64,000 bases of DNA from a bacterium (GCA_030018315.1 JASEGA010000002.1:79056-143055); one strand, 5' to 3'; shown: positions 16,023 through 25,837, counted from the stretch's first letter. Notes: a model not told the origin generated them from the sequence alone. Numbers and translations are program-made.

Positions 16023-16766
16023 ATGATAAGAGTGAAAATTCAAGCGGCGTCTTTATTCACTTTATTATTCTTTTTATCGGGGTCTAAAATATTTTCTGAC
16101 AGTTTATATCCCTATTCTATTGGGTTCTCAATGAGACCCCTTAGTGCACAAGTAATTGGTATAGGAGAGTTAATTGAAATAAGTGTTTTAGGTTCTAAGA
16201 ATATCTTCCATAGCACAGAATCTGAAGAAGTCAACAAGATAAGACAACTTGTTGGTGTAAGAACACATTGCTTCATTTACCGTCCGTTTATAGAAGAATT
16301 TAGGGGAAAAATGGACACCATCTCACTTTATTGGGTTGCAATGTATGGTGGTGATATATTTTATAAAATCAAACCACATTGGCAACTTGCATTAACTATA
16401 AGTCATCTTTTTGGATATCGTATGGACTGGTATAATATGGCAGAACTTTCTCGAGGTATCAAAGATTTAATGTTTATTGGCGGTGACGTAAGCTATGATA
16501 TACTGGAAAAACGAAGTATTGCATCCATAGGAGGAGGAGGTATTTGTAGAGGGGGGTATGGCATGGGACCGATCGAAAGGATCCAATTACAAAATTCATT
16601 AGAGGTCCACCTCTTTGGACGTGTTGAATCACAAATTGCCCAAAATATAGCACTGTTTATGAGCATGCGGTATATTAGAACTGACCTAAAAGGGAGGTGC
16701 ACCGTGACAAATATGAGACTGGATGGTATGGCTCTTCAATTAGGGGTGAGCTTCTATATTTATTAA
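16023..16766 (+). CDS. Putative outer-membrane beta-barrel protein
   Basis: Residues 1-26 (MIRVKIQAASLFTLLFFLSG) form a signal peptide. The mature part alternates polar and hydrophobic residues in beta-strand fashion, has glycine-rich turns (SIGGGGICRGGYGMGP), and ends in the aromatic-terminal strand LQLGVSFYIY, typical of outer-membrane barrels. I do not recognise the family. No Shine-Dalgarno precedes ATG 16023. The leader and first codons (MxRVKIQ) closely resemble those of the repeat protein at 17111, as if a common 5' module had been copied in front of two genes. Confidence 0.6.
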   Translation: MIRVKIQAASLFTLLFFLSGSKIFSDSLYPYSIGFSMRPLSAQVIGIGELIEISVLGSKNIFHSTESEEVNKIRQLVGVRTHCFIYRPFIEEFRGKMDTISLYWVAMYGGDIFYKIKPHWQLALTISHLFGYRMDWYNMAELSRGIKDLMFIGGDVSYDILEKRSIASIGGGGICRGGYGMGPIERIQLQNSLEVHLFGRVESQIAQNIALFMSMRYIRTDLKGRCTVTNMRLDGMALQLGVSFYIY

Positions 16767-16793
16767 TAGTAGAAAAATTAAAAGGGAGGTAAA

Positions 16794-16889
16794 ATGAAGA
16801 GAAGCGCTTTCTTTATATTATTTTATTTAAAAATAATGGTGTCAAGTCTGATTTTTTCTCTCGGGAATTTAGAGCTAAAATTAAAATGA
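16794..16889 (+). pseudogene. Truncated signal-peptide gene start
   Basis: A strong Shine-Dalgarno (AAAGGGAGGTAAA) and ATG 16794 open a frame MKRSAFFILFYLKI that looks like the start of a signal peptide. It runs directly into dispersed repeat copy A and stops at 16889 after 31 residues. The rest of the original gene is missing. Confidence 0.55.
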
Positions 16890-16974
16890 AGAAATAAAAT
16901 ATTGTGGTTGATAGAAAAAATATAGGAGTCAAGGAGAGAGGCAAAACCATAAATGTGGGCTCTGTCCCCTTCAC
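16831..16974. repeat. 144-bp dispersed repeat, copy A
   Basis: Begins AAATAATGGTGTCAAGTC and ends GGGCTCTGTCCCCTTCAC. Other copies lie at 43877-43963 (3' part only), 45178-45319 and 47190-47333 and match at nearly every position by eye. Together with the next fragment it fills most of the 344-bp gap 16767-17110. Confidence 0.9.
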
Positions 16975-16978
16975 GCTC

Positions 16979-17066
16979 TAAGGGGTGAGGGTGTGACACT
17001 TACAATCAATCCATGAGTGAGAATCTGGGTAGAGCCTTGGAGTGATGACCAGGGAGGGGGAGTAGA
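16979..17066 (+). pseudogene. Fragment of a beta-helix module, copy 2
   Basis: Sequence such as GTGTGACACTTACAATCAAT and CCTTGGAGTGATGACCAG matches the part of the giant exoprotein gene coding GVTLTIKPGVKIWxxPWSDDQ (53067-53130). Stops interrupt every frame. Confidence 0.6.
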
Positions 17067-17110
17067 AAATATTTGATTTCTTAAGAAATTAGAGTATAGT
17101 ATAAAATAAG

Positions 17111-18133
17111 ATGAGCAGAGTAAAAATTCAAAGTTATATTTCAGTTTTTGGTCTAACCTCATCGATGCTTATTATGGCTATCCCTCAGGTAGTTAGAGCA
17201 CAGCCAGATACATTATGGACACGTACCTATGGCGGAAGTAGCGAGGACATTGGCTACTCTGTGGAGCAGACTTCAGATGGAGGGTATATCATAACTGGAT
17301 ATACTCACTCTTTTGGTGCAGGTTGGTGTGATGTATGGCTCATAAAGACAAATTCAGTTGGTGATACAGTATGGACGAAGACCTTTGGTAAAAGTTATGA
17401 TGATAAAGGCTACTCTGTGCAGCAAACCAAAGATGATGGATATATCATCACTGGATCTACCGTCTATTTCTCCGGTGAGGGTGCATGGCTTATAAAGACA
17501 AATGCAAATGGAGACACAATTTGGACAAAAATATTTGACGGATATGGTTCGGATGTAGGCGTATCGGTGCAACAGACCTCTGACGGTGGCTATATTATAA
17601 CTGGATATACCATATCTTACGGGGCGGGTGAGTCTGATATCTGGCTTATAAAGACAGATTCACTTGGCAATAAGCTTTGGGATAAGACCTATGGTGGAAC
17701 TTACGGTGATCATGGCTATTCAGTGCAACAGACTTTAGATGGAGGGTATATCATAGCTGGATGTACTGAGTCTTTTGGTATGGGTAATAATGATGTATGG
17801 CTTATAAAGGTAGGACCTGACATAGGAATAGAAGAGAGCGTAAAGTGCAAAATGCAAAATGTAAAATTGGATTTACAAAATTACCCAAATCCGCTTACCA
17901 AGTCTACTATTATCAGTTACAGTGTACTAATTTCATCTTTGGTGACCCTGAAGATTTACGATTTATCAGGGAGGGAAGTAATAACGCTTATTAATGAAAA
18001 GCAAAAAGAAGGACATTATAGTGTAATATGGGACAGGAAGGATAAATATGGAAAGAATCTAAGCGGTGGCATATATTTTTGCTACCTACTTGAGGAAGAG
18101 TTTAGAATTATGGGAAAAATGGTAGTTTTCTAA
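17111..18133 (+). CDS. Secreted four-repeat protein with type IX sorting domain
   Basis: After a signal peptide (to about residue 30, VVRAQPD) come four repeats of about 50 residues built on the pattern DTLWTRTYGGSSEDIGYSV / QTSDGGYIITGYT / GxSDIWLIKTD, near residues 33-235. These resemble beta-propeller-like repeats; the function is unknown. The last 85 residues are a sorting domain (NYPNPLTKSTIISY, KIYDLSGREVITL, LSGGIYFCYLL). Between them VKCKMQNVKLDLQ is translated from an A/T-rich repeat (GTGCAAAATGCAAAATG) that elsewhere is intergenic. No Shine-Dalgarno is seen at ATG 17111. Confidence 0.75.
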   Translation: MSRVKIQSYISVFGLTSSMLIMAIPQVVRAQPDTLWTRTYGGSSEDIGYSVEQTSDGGYIITGYTHSFGAGWCDVWLIKTNSVGDTVWTKTFGKSYDDKGYSVQQTKDDGYIITGSTVYFSGEGAWLIKTNANGDTIWTKIFDGYGSDVGVSVQQTSDGGYIITGYTISYGAGESDIWLIKTDSLGNKLWDKTYGGTYGDHGYSVQQTLDGGYIIAGCTESFGMGNNDVWLIKVGPDIGIEESVKCKMQNVKLDLQNYPNPLTKSTIISYSVLISSLVTLKIYDLSGREVITLINEKQKEGHYSVIWDRKDKYGKNLSGGIYFCYLLEEEFRIMGKMVVF

Positions 18134-18147
18134 AATAGGAGGTAAAT

Positions 18148-19291
18148 ATGTCAAGATTCTTTTGCATAGAAAATCAAAAATTAAAAATCAAATATCAAAT
18201 ATAGAGCCAAAGATTACATAGATGGAGCTGCTGATTATGACAGTGGGTAGTATGGAGAATACAGGGATAGAATTGTTTAAACCTATTGATGATAGTAAAA
18301 CTCCAAATGAGAAGATAATGAACTGTGAGATTGAATATGCGTATCGTGGAATATCTGTGTTAGATAAGGATAGAAAACTTGAGCTCCAGAAATGTAGGAT
18401 AAGTGACTGTTTGGATACAGGTGTGTATTCACTTGCCGACCAGTTGAGTATTAAGCAAAATACTATTACACATAATAATAGAGGGGTATGGGTAGATAAG
18501 GGCAATACAGAGGTTAAGAATTCAATTATCATGAACTCGTGGGATGCAGGCGTATATGCAACAAATACTGCTGTTGTAGATGTAAAGAATGATACTTTAC
18601 TTGGTAATGCAACGGGGGTGTAGTATACAGATGTGTCAAGTGGTGAGGTTAAGAATAGCACAATTATGAATAATGAGACTGGAATCTTTACCTCTGGTAG
18701 TTCAGCTCCGACTGTTAAGCTCACTAATATAGTGAATAACACAAACTATGGTGTGTATATAGATGGTAAGTCTACTCCTAATCTTGGTGATAAGAATGCG
18801 AATAAGGAGTCAAGAAATGTAATCTATGGTAATAGTAAATACGATGTCTATAATAATACTGCTAATACTATTTGGGCACAGAGAAATTATTGGGGAACAA
18901 TGGATTTGGATACAATAAGGGCGCATATCTACGACTATTACGATAATCCGGCTCTGGGTAAAGTGATATTTGAGCCTATTTGGTCAGGTCCAACAGTTGG
19001 AACGAGTGGTCCAATGTGTGCAGGTGGATTACAAATTACAGATTACAAATTTTCCCAAATCCATTTGGTTCAGAAGCTAAAATTAGATTTGCCCTACCTA
19101 AAAAGGGAATAGTAAATTTGAAGATTTACGATGCAAGTGGTAGGTTAGTGGAGACACTGGTTAATGGAGAGACTGAGCCTGGCTATTATACATTAAAGTG
19201 GAACGCTAAAGGTTTTCCGACTGGCATTTATTTTGCAAAGTTTGTAGCAAAAGATTACATAAAGAAAGAAAAGCTTATTTTGCTGCGGTAA
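18148..19291 (+). pseudogene. Decayed beta-helix/sorting-domain cassette, paralogue of the giant exoprotein C-terminus
   Basis: An AGGAGGTAAAT site and ATG 18148 open a frame that stops after 17 codons in an A/T-rich repeat. From about 18310 the sequence closely follows 54870-55560 of the giant gene (for example YAYRGISVLDKDRKLE, SWDAGVYATNTAVVDVKND, NTIWAQRNYWGTMDLD). A TAG at 18621-18623 replaces the TGG of the giant gene, and a frameshift near 19015-19050 separates the C-terminal sorting domain (FPNPFGSEAKIRFALPKKG, GIYFAKF, EKLILLR), which ends at 19291. It cannot encode a full protein; it may be a relic or a donor sequence. Confidence 0.85.
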
Positions 19292-19299
19292 GCACATAC

Positions 19300-21627
19300 T
19301 TATTTATCTGAGAGTGCTATGTGTATTGCTTCGTCTATTCTTTTTATAAATTTAAATTTAAGCCCACGCTTTACATAGAATGGAATTTCTTCAAGGTCTT
19401 TGCGATTCCAATCAGGAAGAATTATAGTATGTATCCCTGCACGCTTAGCTGCTATTACTTTCTCCCTTATACCACCTACAGGTAGGACTTTACCACGAAG
19501 AGTAATCTCACCCGTCATTGCTATACCCGGATTGACTGGTATATTTTTAAATAATGAGACAAGAGCAGTAGCTATAGCAATACCTGCTGAAGGTCCATCT
19601 TTTGGAATAGCGCCTTCAGGAACATGAATGTGTATATCATATTTATCAAAGAAGTTTTCGGGAATTTTAAATTTCGTTGCCTCTGACCGTACATAAGACA
19701 AAGCAGTTTGAGCTGATTCTTTCATTATATCACCAAGTTTACCAGTTAAGTTAAGTCCTTTTTTACCTTTCATCTTTGTAGCTTCAATAAACATAATTGT
19801 ACCACCTTCAGGAGTATATGCAAGCCCTGTAACCACACCAACTTCACCTTCTCTGTCTCGTAACTCTGAGAAGAACTTTGGTGGCCCAAGGAATGAAAGT
19901 AAGTTCTTGGTAGTTATCACAGTTTTACGCTTCTTCTTGCCACTCGCTACTTGTTTTGCAACTTTCCTTATACAATTTGCAAGCTCACGCTCAATATTTC
20001 TTACTCCTGCCTCACGAGTATAACCTTGAATAATCTCACGAATGGCACCATCTGTAAATTCTATAAGCTCTGGAGTTAATCCATTTTCCTTTATCTGTCT
20101 TGGAATTAAAAAATTATTTGCTATCTTCATTTTCTCCTCAAGAATGTACCCGGGTAGGTGGATTATTTCCATACGGTCCTTTAGAGCAGGTAGGATTGGG
20201 TCTACTATATTTGCTGTTGTGATAAACATAACATGAGAAAGGTTGAATGGAATCTCAAGGTAGTGGTCTGAAAAGCTCTTATTCTGCTCTGGGTCAAGTG
20301 CTTCGAGCAAAGCGGCAGCCGGGTCTCCTCTGAAGTCAGCGCCTACCTTATCAATTTCATCAAGCATAAATACAGGATTCCTTGACATAGCTCGATTTAT
20401 CCCTTGAATTATTCTACCTGGAAGAGCGCCGACATAAGTCCTTCTATGTCCCCTTATTTCAGCTTCATCCCTTACTCCACCAAGTGAGAATCTAACAAAC
20501 TTCCTACCAAGAGCACGTGCAATTGACATACCAAGCGAAGTCTTACCTACACCCGGTGGACCAACAAAGCATAAAATTGGTCCCTTTGTATCGGCTTTTA
20601 ATTTTCGGACAGCTAAATACTCAATAATTCTTTCTTTTACATCTTTAAGATTGTAATGGTCTTCATCTAATACTTTTTGGGCACGTACTATATCAAGATT
20701 ATCATCAGTCTCCTTTTCCCAGGGCAAAGAAGTAAGCCAGTCAAGATAAGTTCTGCAAACTGTATACTCAGCAGATGCGGGTGGCATACGCTCAAGGCGG
20801 TCAAGTTCCTTATACGCCGCTTCCATTGCTTCTTTTGGTAATTTAGCTTCTTCTATCTTTTTTTTAAATTCTTCAACCTCTACTGTGCGTTCATCTTTCT
20901 CACCGAGTTCCTTTTTGATTGCTTTAAGCTGTTCCCTTAAGAAATATTCTCGCTGTGTCTTACTAACCTCTGTTCTCACATCTGATTTTATCTTCTCACC
21001 AAGCTCAAGAATACTCTCCTCCTTTGCAAGAATTGGAAGAAGGTAAGTCAACCTTTCTTTTGGGTCACGAATCTCAAGTAGCGCTTGTTTTTCTTTCACT
21101 GTAAGAGTAAGATTAGAAGCAACAAAGTCTGCAAGCTTTGATGGAGACGAAATGTTCATTGCATAAACTTGTAGGTCATCTGATAAATAAGGGGCGAGTT
21201 TTATAATTTTCTGAAATGTAGTTGAGACATCGCGCATAAGGGCTTCAAGTTCTAAATCTTTCTTTATTTTTACCTTTTCTATTAGTTCAATCTCTACCTC
21301 CATAAATGGGTCTCGCTGAACAATTCTTTTAATTTGTACTCTTTCTAACCCTTGAACAATTATTCTTACAGAACCATCAGGAAATCTAAGCATCTTTAGA
21401 ATAATAGATACAGACCCTATTTGGTAAAAATTATGCTCATCTCGCTCATCAAGATGAGGTGCTTTAAGTGTGAAAGTGCCAACAATTTTATTCTGTGAAG
21501 CAAGGACATGCTCTACCAATCTTGTAGACCTATCATCTTTTACGATAAGAGGGACAACCATATTAGGAAAAATAACTAAATCCTCTACAGTCAGTACTGA
21601 GACTCTTTTTGGTATTCTACTACGCAT
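19300..21627 (-). CDS. lon: ATP-dependent Lon protease
   Basis: A cytosolic AAA+ serine protease degrading misfolded and regulatory proteins. From ATG 21627 (775 residues): the N-terminal substrate domain begins VSVLTVEDLVIFPNMVVPL, Walker A GPPGVGKTSLG is at 356-366, Walker B VFMLDEID near 420, and the catalytic pair is Ser680 (PKDGPSAGIA) and Lys723 (GGIREKVIAA). All parts are intact and of normal length. A GTG at 21651 is also in frame but lies in a dispersed repeat (21628-21657), so ATG 21627 is preferred. No Shine-Dalgarno is visible. Lon follows the FAD oxidoreductase gene on the same strand by about 45 nt. Confidence 0.96.
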   Translation of the reverse strand: MRSRIPKRVSVLTVEDLVIFPNMVVPLIVKDDRSTRLVEHVLASQNKIVGTFTLKAPHLDERDEHNFYQIGSVSIILKMLRFPDGSVRIIVQGLERVQIKRIVQRDPFMEVEIELIEKVKIKKDLELEALMRDVSTTFQKIIKLAPYLSDDLQVYAMNISSPSKLADFVASNLTLTVKEKQALLEIRDPKERLTYLLPILAKEESILELGEKIKSDVRTEVSKTQREYFLREQLKAIKKELGEKDERTVEVEEFKKKIEEAKLPKEAMEAAYKELDRLERMPPASAEYTVCRTYLDWLTSLPWEKETDDNLDIVRAQKVLDEDHYNLKDVKERIIEYLAVRKLKADTKGPILCFVGPPGVGKTSLGMSIARALGRKFVRFSLGGVRDEAEIRGHRRTYVGALPGRIIQGINRAMSRNPVFMLDEIDKVGADFRGDPAAALLEALDPEQNKSFSDHYLEIPFNLSHVMFITTANIVDPILPALKDRMEIIHLPGYILEEKMKIANNFLIPRQIKENGLTPELIEFTDGAIREIIQGYTREAGVRNIERELANCIRKVAKQVASGKKKRKTVITTKNLLSFLGPPKFFSELRDREGEVGVVTGLAYTPEGGTIMFIEATKMKGKKGLNLTGKLGDIMKESAQTALSYVRSEATKFKIPENFFDKYDIHIHVPEGAIPKDGPSAGIAIATALVSLFKNIPVNPGIAMTGEITLRGKVLPVGGIREKVIAAKRAGIHTIILPDWNRKDLEEIPFYVKRGLKFKFIKRIDEAIHIALSDK

Positions 21628-21657
21628 TGAGATTGCTTTGCCTACGCTCACAATGAC
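21628..21657. repeat. GTCATTGC...GCAATCTCA dispersed repeat, copy 2 (reverse)
   Basis: On the minus strand it reads GTCATTGTGAGCGTAGGC then AAAGCAATCTCA and ends exactly at the lon ATG, so it forms the lon 5' leader. Confidence 0.7.
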
Positions 21658-21672
21658 ATTTTTAAAATTCGT

Positions 21673-22803
21673 TTATCGTAGAATTTCTTCAATCTTAAAC
21701 TCTCGTGTAATAGAGAATTCATCTATAGGGATATAGGTAGTTCCTTTAACAATAAGCTCTGCCATACACTTACCAAGTGCAGGTGCAAGCATAAAACCGT
21801 GACCGCAACAGCCACCAAGTATCCAAAACCCTTTTACTTCAGTTTCTCCAATGATTGGGTTACCATCCGGGGTCATAGTATACCAGCCAGCCCATTGACG
21901 AATAACTTTTAGCTCAGCCAACTTAGGCATTAGTCTCAATATACGCTTCGGAAATTCATATGTGAACTCAAATGATGAGTCCCTCATTATACCTTTGACT
22001 GGAGATTCTGGAGTGTAACACCCTATAATTTGACCAGTAGCCCATAGTTGTTGAAAGTAACAGCTTGGCCTATAATCTACTATCATTGGCTCAAATAATC
22101 TAAATGGGATTTCTTCAGTAACTATGGCTTCATGGCGCTCAGGCTCTAATAGAAGAGCGACTCCTACAAGTTTACCAACTTCTTTAGCCCAAGCACCTGC
22201 TGCATTTATGATAACAGGAGCCGAGTACTTATCTCCTTTATGGGTACAAACTGAAGTGACACGTCTATCTTTTGTATTGATTTTTGTCACTTCTGTGTAA
22301 GGTAGGATTTCGCCACCGAGTCTCTTTATTCCGGCAGCGTATCCTTTGACTACAAGAAATGGATTAGCTTGCCCATCTGATGGACAATATGCTCCACCAG
22401 TGAGGTCAGATACCTCAAGTTGTGGTGCTATTTTCAAAACATCTTCTGCAGAAATAAATTCAACATCAAGACCAAGTTTTTTCTGAATTTTTATAAGTTT
22501 TAGATAGCTCTCTTTTTCAAAATCTGAATGTGCAAGAAATAAATAACCACCCTGATGCCAGTCAACTGCGATTCCAAACTCATCTTCTATTTGGTTAAAA
22601 ATACGCACGCTCTCCATTGCAGCTCTTATGGTTCCCGGAGTTGAGAACTGTTGTCTTATTCCTCCTATGCATCTTCCAGTTGACCCTGATGCCAAGTATT
22701 CTTTCTCAATTAATAGTACCTTATATCCAAGTTTTGCAAGCTCATATCCAGTGGCACAACCAAAAATTCCGCCCCCAATTATTATAGAGTCGTAAACTTT
22801 CAT
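21673..22803 (-). CDS. FAD-dependent oxidoreductase, DAO/sarcosine oxidase-like
   Basis: A flavoprotein of the D-amino-acid oxidase/glycine oxidase fold (376 residues from ATG 22803). It opens with the FAD loop SIIIGGGIFGCATGYELAK, followed by the GSTGRCIGGIRQQF segment typical of sarcosine oxidase beta/dimethylglycine dehydrogenase-like proteins. GQANPFLVVKGYA is near residue 165 and ILGGCCGHGFMLAPALGK near 330-350. Likely substrate: a secondary or D-amino acid, not determinable. ATG 22803 sits 6 nt from a TATTTT box, implying a leaderless mRNA. It is divergent from the M16 peptidase pair. Confidence 0.82.
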   Translation of the reverse strand: MKVYDSIIIGGGIFGCATGYELAKLGYKVLLIEKEYLASGSTGRCIGGIRQQFSTPGTIRAAMESVRIFNQIEDEFGIAVDWHQGGYLFLAHSDFEKESYLKLIKIQKKLGLDVEFISAEDVLKIAPQLEVSDLTGGAYCPSDGQANPFLVVKGYAAGIKRLGGEILPYTEVTKINTKDRRVTSVCTHKGDKYSAPVIINAAGAWAKEVGKLVGVALLLEPERHEAIVTEEIPFRLFEPMIVDYRPSCYFQQLWATGQIIGCYTPESPVKGIMRDSSFEFTYEFPKRILRLMPKLAELKVIRQWAGWYTMTPDGNPIIGETEVKGFWILGGCCGHGFMLAPALGKCMAELIVKGTTYIPIDEFSITREFKIEEILR

Positions 22804-22809
22804 ATTAAT

Positions 22810-22838
22810 AAAATACTCCAAAATTCTATTTTTGTCAA
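22810..22838 (-). promoter_or_regulatory. Leaderless promoter of the FAD oxidoreductase
   Basis: Minus strand TTGACA (22838-22833), 17-nt spacer, TATTTT (22815-22810), 6 nt to the ATG at 22803; no Shine-Dalgarno. Confidence 0.7.
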
Positions 22839-22864
22839 CCAAAAAGGTAAATTCCTATTTATTC

Positions 22865-22892
22865 TTGACAACTAATGAAAACAGGCTATATT
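22865..22892 (+). promoter_or_regulatory. Near-leaderless promoter of the M16 peptidase pair
   Basis: TTGACA (22865-22870), 16-nt spacer, TATATT (22887-22892), 11 nt to ATG 22904. Confidence 0.7.
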
Positions 22893-22903
22893 TTTATTTA
22901 AAG

Positions 22904-24394
22904 ATGAGAGTGATTATACTTAGTTTTTTATGCCTTACAGTTGCTGTCTCTTTATTTCCTTTCTCAGGGTTTCAATCAATTGAAGACAAGATAGTAGAGT
23001 ATAAACTTGATAATGGGCTAACCCTACTTATTCTACCAAGACACGAAGCTCCTGTAGCTTCTTTTGTTACATTTGCAAAAGTAGGAAGTAGTGATGAATA
23101 TGAAGGTATTACAGGGATGGCACATATACTTGAGCATATGGCATTTAAAGGCACTAAAGAGATTGGGACAAAAGATTTTGAACTGGAGCAAAAAGCAATA
23201 GCAGCTGAAGATAGTATTTTTGAGTTGATACTTAAAGAAAGAGCAAAAGGAGATAAGCTCGATTCTATAAACCTAAAAATGTTAGAGACCGCATTTAGGG
23301 CTGCTCAAAAGAGTTCTAAAGAGTTTAGTATTTCTGGTCAATTTAGTGAAATTATGAAAATAGAAGGTGGGCGCATAAATGCAGGGACTTCCAATGACTA
23401 CACAGCATATTATTGTAGACTACCATCTAACAAACTTGAACTCTGGATGTGTATGGAATCGGAAAGGTTTCTATCACCAGTTTTGAGAGAATTCTATATT
23501 GAAACCCAAGGTCCAATTGCTGAAGAGAGGAGGATAGGATATGAAGATAGCCCACAAGGCAAATTATGGGAGCAATTCTTTCTCACTGCATTCCCTCAAG
23601 GTCATCCATATAGACACCCAGTAATTGGGTTTATGGGAGATATACTCACAGCTACAAGGGAAAAAGCAAGAGAATTCTTTAATAAGTATTATATTCCATC
23701 TAACCTAATTGTAGCTATTGTAGGCGATGTAGAGCCAAACGAAGTAATAAGATTGGCAAAGATTTACTGGGGCAGGCTACCTAAGAAAGAGCCCCCCTTA
23801 CCTTTAGAAATTCCGGAGATTACTCAAAAAGAGGAAAAAAGAATAGAACTTAAGTTACAGGCTCAACCGATACTTTATATTGGTTACCATTGTCCGAGTG
23901 GAAAAGCCCCTTATAATATTATCTACGAGACTATAGCCGATTACTTAGGTAGGGGACGCACTTCTCTTTTATATAAGAGCTTAGTAAAAAATAAAAGAAT
24001 AGCTACTAATGTAGGTTGTAATGCTTTTGTCCCAAGCCCAAAATATCCATCCCTCTTTTTATCCTGGGCTACCCCAGCCGCCAACCATACAGCAAAAGAG
24101 TGTGAAACCGCTATCTATGAACAGATTGAACTCTTGAAAAGGGAGCTAATTCCAAAGAAAAAGTTGGAAAAGATAATTTCAAGGAAAAAAGCAGAACTCG
24201 TCAGATATCTTGATAGTAACTTACATACAGCTTTAGAATTAGCTTGGTATGAAGGAATTTATGGGGACTGGCATGAATTATTCACTATATTAGATAAACT
24301 GGAAAAAATTACCCCTGAAGATATACAAAAGGTAGCAGAAAAAGCATTTGTTAAAACCAACTGTGTTGTTGGAAGTATTGTGACTTCAGAGTAA
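22904..24394 (+). CDS. M16 family zinc peptidase, catalytic subunit
   Basis: An insulinase/processing-peptidase-type metalloprotease of 496 residues. A signal peptide (MRVIILSFLCLTVAVSLFPF) implies export to the periplasm. The inverted zinc motif is H74-ILE-H78 (HILEHMAFKG) with the downstream glutamate in IAEERRIGYED. A helical insertion between the zinc motif and the second half (KDFELEQKAIAAEDSIFELI) is noted. The second, non-catalytic half is complete. It is followed 2 nt later by a partner lacking the zinc site, the usual arrangement for two-subunit M16 enzymes. ATG 22904 is preferred over an upstream in-frame start because the promoter lies between them. Confidence 0.9.
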   Translation: MRVIILSFLCLTVAVSLFPFSGFQSIEDKIVEYKLDNGLTLLILPRHEAPVASFVTFAKVGSSDEYEGITGMAHILEHMAFKGTKEIGTKDFELEQKAIAAEDSIFELILKERAKGDKLDSINLKMLETAFRAAQKSSKEFSISGQFSEIMKIEGGRINAGTSNDYTAYYCRLPSNKLELWMCMESERFLSPVLREFYIETQGPIAEERRIGYEDSPQGKLWEQFFLTAFPQGHPYRHPVIGFMGDILTATREKAREFFNKYYIPSNLIVAIVGDVEPNEVIRLAKIYWGRLPKKEPPLPLEIPEITQKEEKRIELKLQAQPILYIGYHCPSGKAPYNIIYETIADYLGRGRTSLLYKSLVKNKRIATNVGCNAFVPSPKYPSLFLSWATPAANHTAKECETAIYEQIELLKRELIPKKKLEKIISRKKAELVRYLDSNLHTALELAWYEGIYGDWHELFTILDKLEKITPEDIQKVAEKAFVKTNCVVGSIVTSE

Positions 24395-24396
24395 AA

Positions 24397-25803
24397 GTGA
24401 GGAGTATAAAATTTGTTACGATTCTCGTAGTGTTATTTACAAGTCTTTTGTTTGCACAAAAGTCTTACAAGAAATTGACATTCCCTGCTTTACACGAGAT
24501 TAAGATTCCTAAAATTAAGGAAGAAAAGTTATTAAATGGTATGGCTCTATATATGGTTGAGGACCATTCTTTACCTATTATAAAAATTTATGCAATGGTT
24601 GGAGTTCGCTCTCTGTTCGACCCATCCAATAAAGTAGGACTTGCTCGCCTAACTGGATTAGTAATGAGAACAGGGGGGACAAAGAATTTTTTATCAGATG
24701 AGATTGACGAAAAATTAGAATCTGTAGGTGCTACTATTGAAAGCTCAATAGGTACCGATTATGGTGAAGTAGAGCTTTGGGTCTTAAAAGAACACTTTGA
24801 TGAGATACTACCTATATTTGTTGATATTATAAGGTATCCAACATTTACTGAAGATAAGATTGAGTTAGCTAAAGTTATATTAAAGACAGAAATAGCGAGG
24901 TGTAATGATGACCCGTTTAATATTGCAATAAGAGAATATAGAAAACTTATATATGGAAAAGATAGCCCCTATGCAAGGACTATTGAGGACTCTACCATAA
25001 ACAATATAAGTAGAGATGATATTATAGCTTTTTACAAGAAATATTTCTACCCTAATAACATAAAATTAGGAATTATTGGCGATTTCAATTCAAAGAAGAT
25101 GAGAAAAAAGCTTAAAGAAGCTTTTGGAAATTGGGATAAAAAAGAGATAGAATCCTACACTATTCCAGAAGTGACCTATCATTACCACTCTTCTGTAAAC
25201 CTGGTTGACAAAGCCGGCCTTAAACAAACAACAATCCTTATGGGTCATATTGGTGGGATTATGAGTAATCCCGATATCCCTGCTCTTACAGTGATGAATG
25301 AAATCTTAGGTGGCGGTTTTACTGGCCGTTTGTACAAGAATATACGCGAAGCCAAAGGGCTAGCCTACCTTATCTTTGGAAGGTATAACTCTGAGTATGA
25401 CCATCCTGGCATTTTTTATTTAGGAGTGCAAACTGAGGCAAAAAATACTGTTGAAGTTGTGGAAGATATCAAGAATGAAGTAAAGAAGATAAGTGAAGAA
25501 AAAGTAACTGATGAAGAATTAAGGCAGGCTAAGAATAGCTACCTTAACTCATTTGTGTTTAACTTTGATACAAAAGAAAGAATTTTACAGAGAATAATGA
25601 CTTACGACTATTACGGTTATCCAAGAGATTTCATTAATCAACTAAAAGAGCAAATTGAATCTGTGACTAAAGACAATATTTTGAGAGTCGTAAACGAGTA
25701 TATTCATCCAGAAGATATGATAATTCTTGTTGTAGGAGATGCGGATAAAATTAGAGATTTACTTACTTCCTTAGGCAAAGTTAATGAAATAGAGGTGCAC
25801 TAA
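24397..25803 (+). CDS. M16 family peptidase partner subunit, zinc site lost
   Basis: A 468-residue M16-fold protein starting at GTG 24397, with a signal peptide (VRSIKFVTILVVLFTSLLFA). Where the catalytic subunit has HxxEH this one has LARLTGLVMRTGGT, so it cannot bind zinc. It keeps the substrate-binding arginine/tyrosine motif of the second half (GGGFTGRLYKNIREAKGLAY) near residue 306-325. Family knowledge: such partners complete the chamber of the heterodimer. The spacing of 2 nt to the upstream gene supports co-translation. Confidence 0.9.
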   Translation: MRSIKFVTILVVLFTSLLFAQKSYKKLTFPALHEIKIPKIKEEKLLNGMALYMVEDHSLPIIKIYAMVGVRSLFDPSNKVGLARLTGLVMRTGGTKNFLSDEIDEKLESVGATIESSIGTDYGEVELWVLKEHFDEILPIFVDIIRYPTFTEDKIELAKVILKTEIARCNDDPFNIAIREYRKLIYGKDSPYARTIEDSTINNISRDDIIAFYKKYFYPNNIKLGIIGDFNSKKMRKKLKEAFGNWDKKEIESYTIPEVTYHYHSSVNLVDKAGLKQTTILMGHIGGIMSNPDIPALTVMNEILGGGFTGRLYKNIREAKGLAYLIFGRYNSEYDHPGIFYLGVQTEAKNTVEVVEDIKNEVKKISEEKVTDEELRQAKNSYLNSFVFNFDTKERILQRIMTYDYYGYPRDFINQLKEQIESVTKDNILRVVNEYIHPEDMIILVVGDADKIRDLLTSLGKVNEIEVH

Positions 25804-25809
25804 TTTGGC

Positions 25810-25837
25810 TTGACAAATTTTGTAAATAGCTTATAAT
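25810..25837 (+). promoter_or_regulatory. Leaderless promoter of moxR
   Basis: TTGACA (25810-25815), 16-nt spacer, TATAAT (25832-25837), 9 nt to ATG 25847. A near-consensus promoter without a Shine-Dalgarno. Confidence 0.75.
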
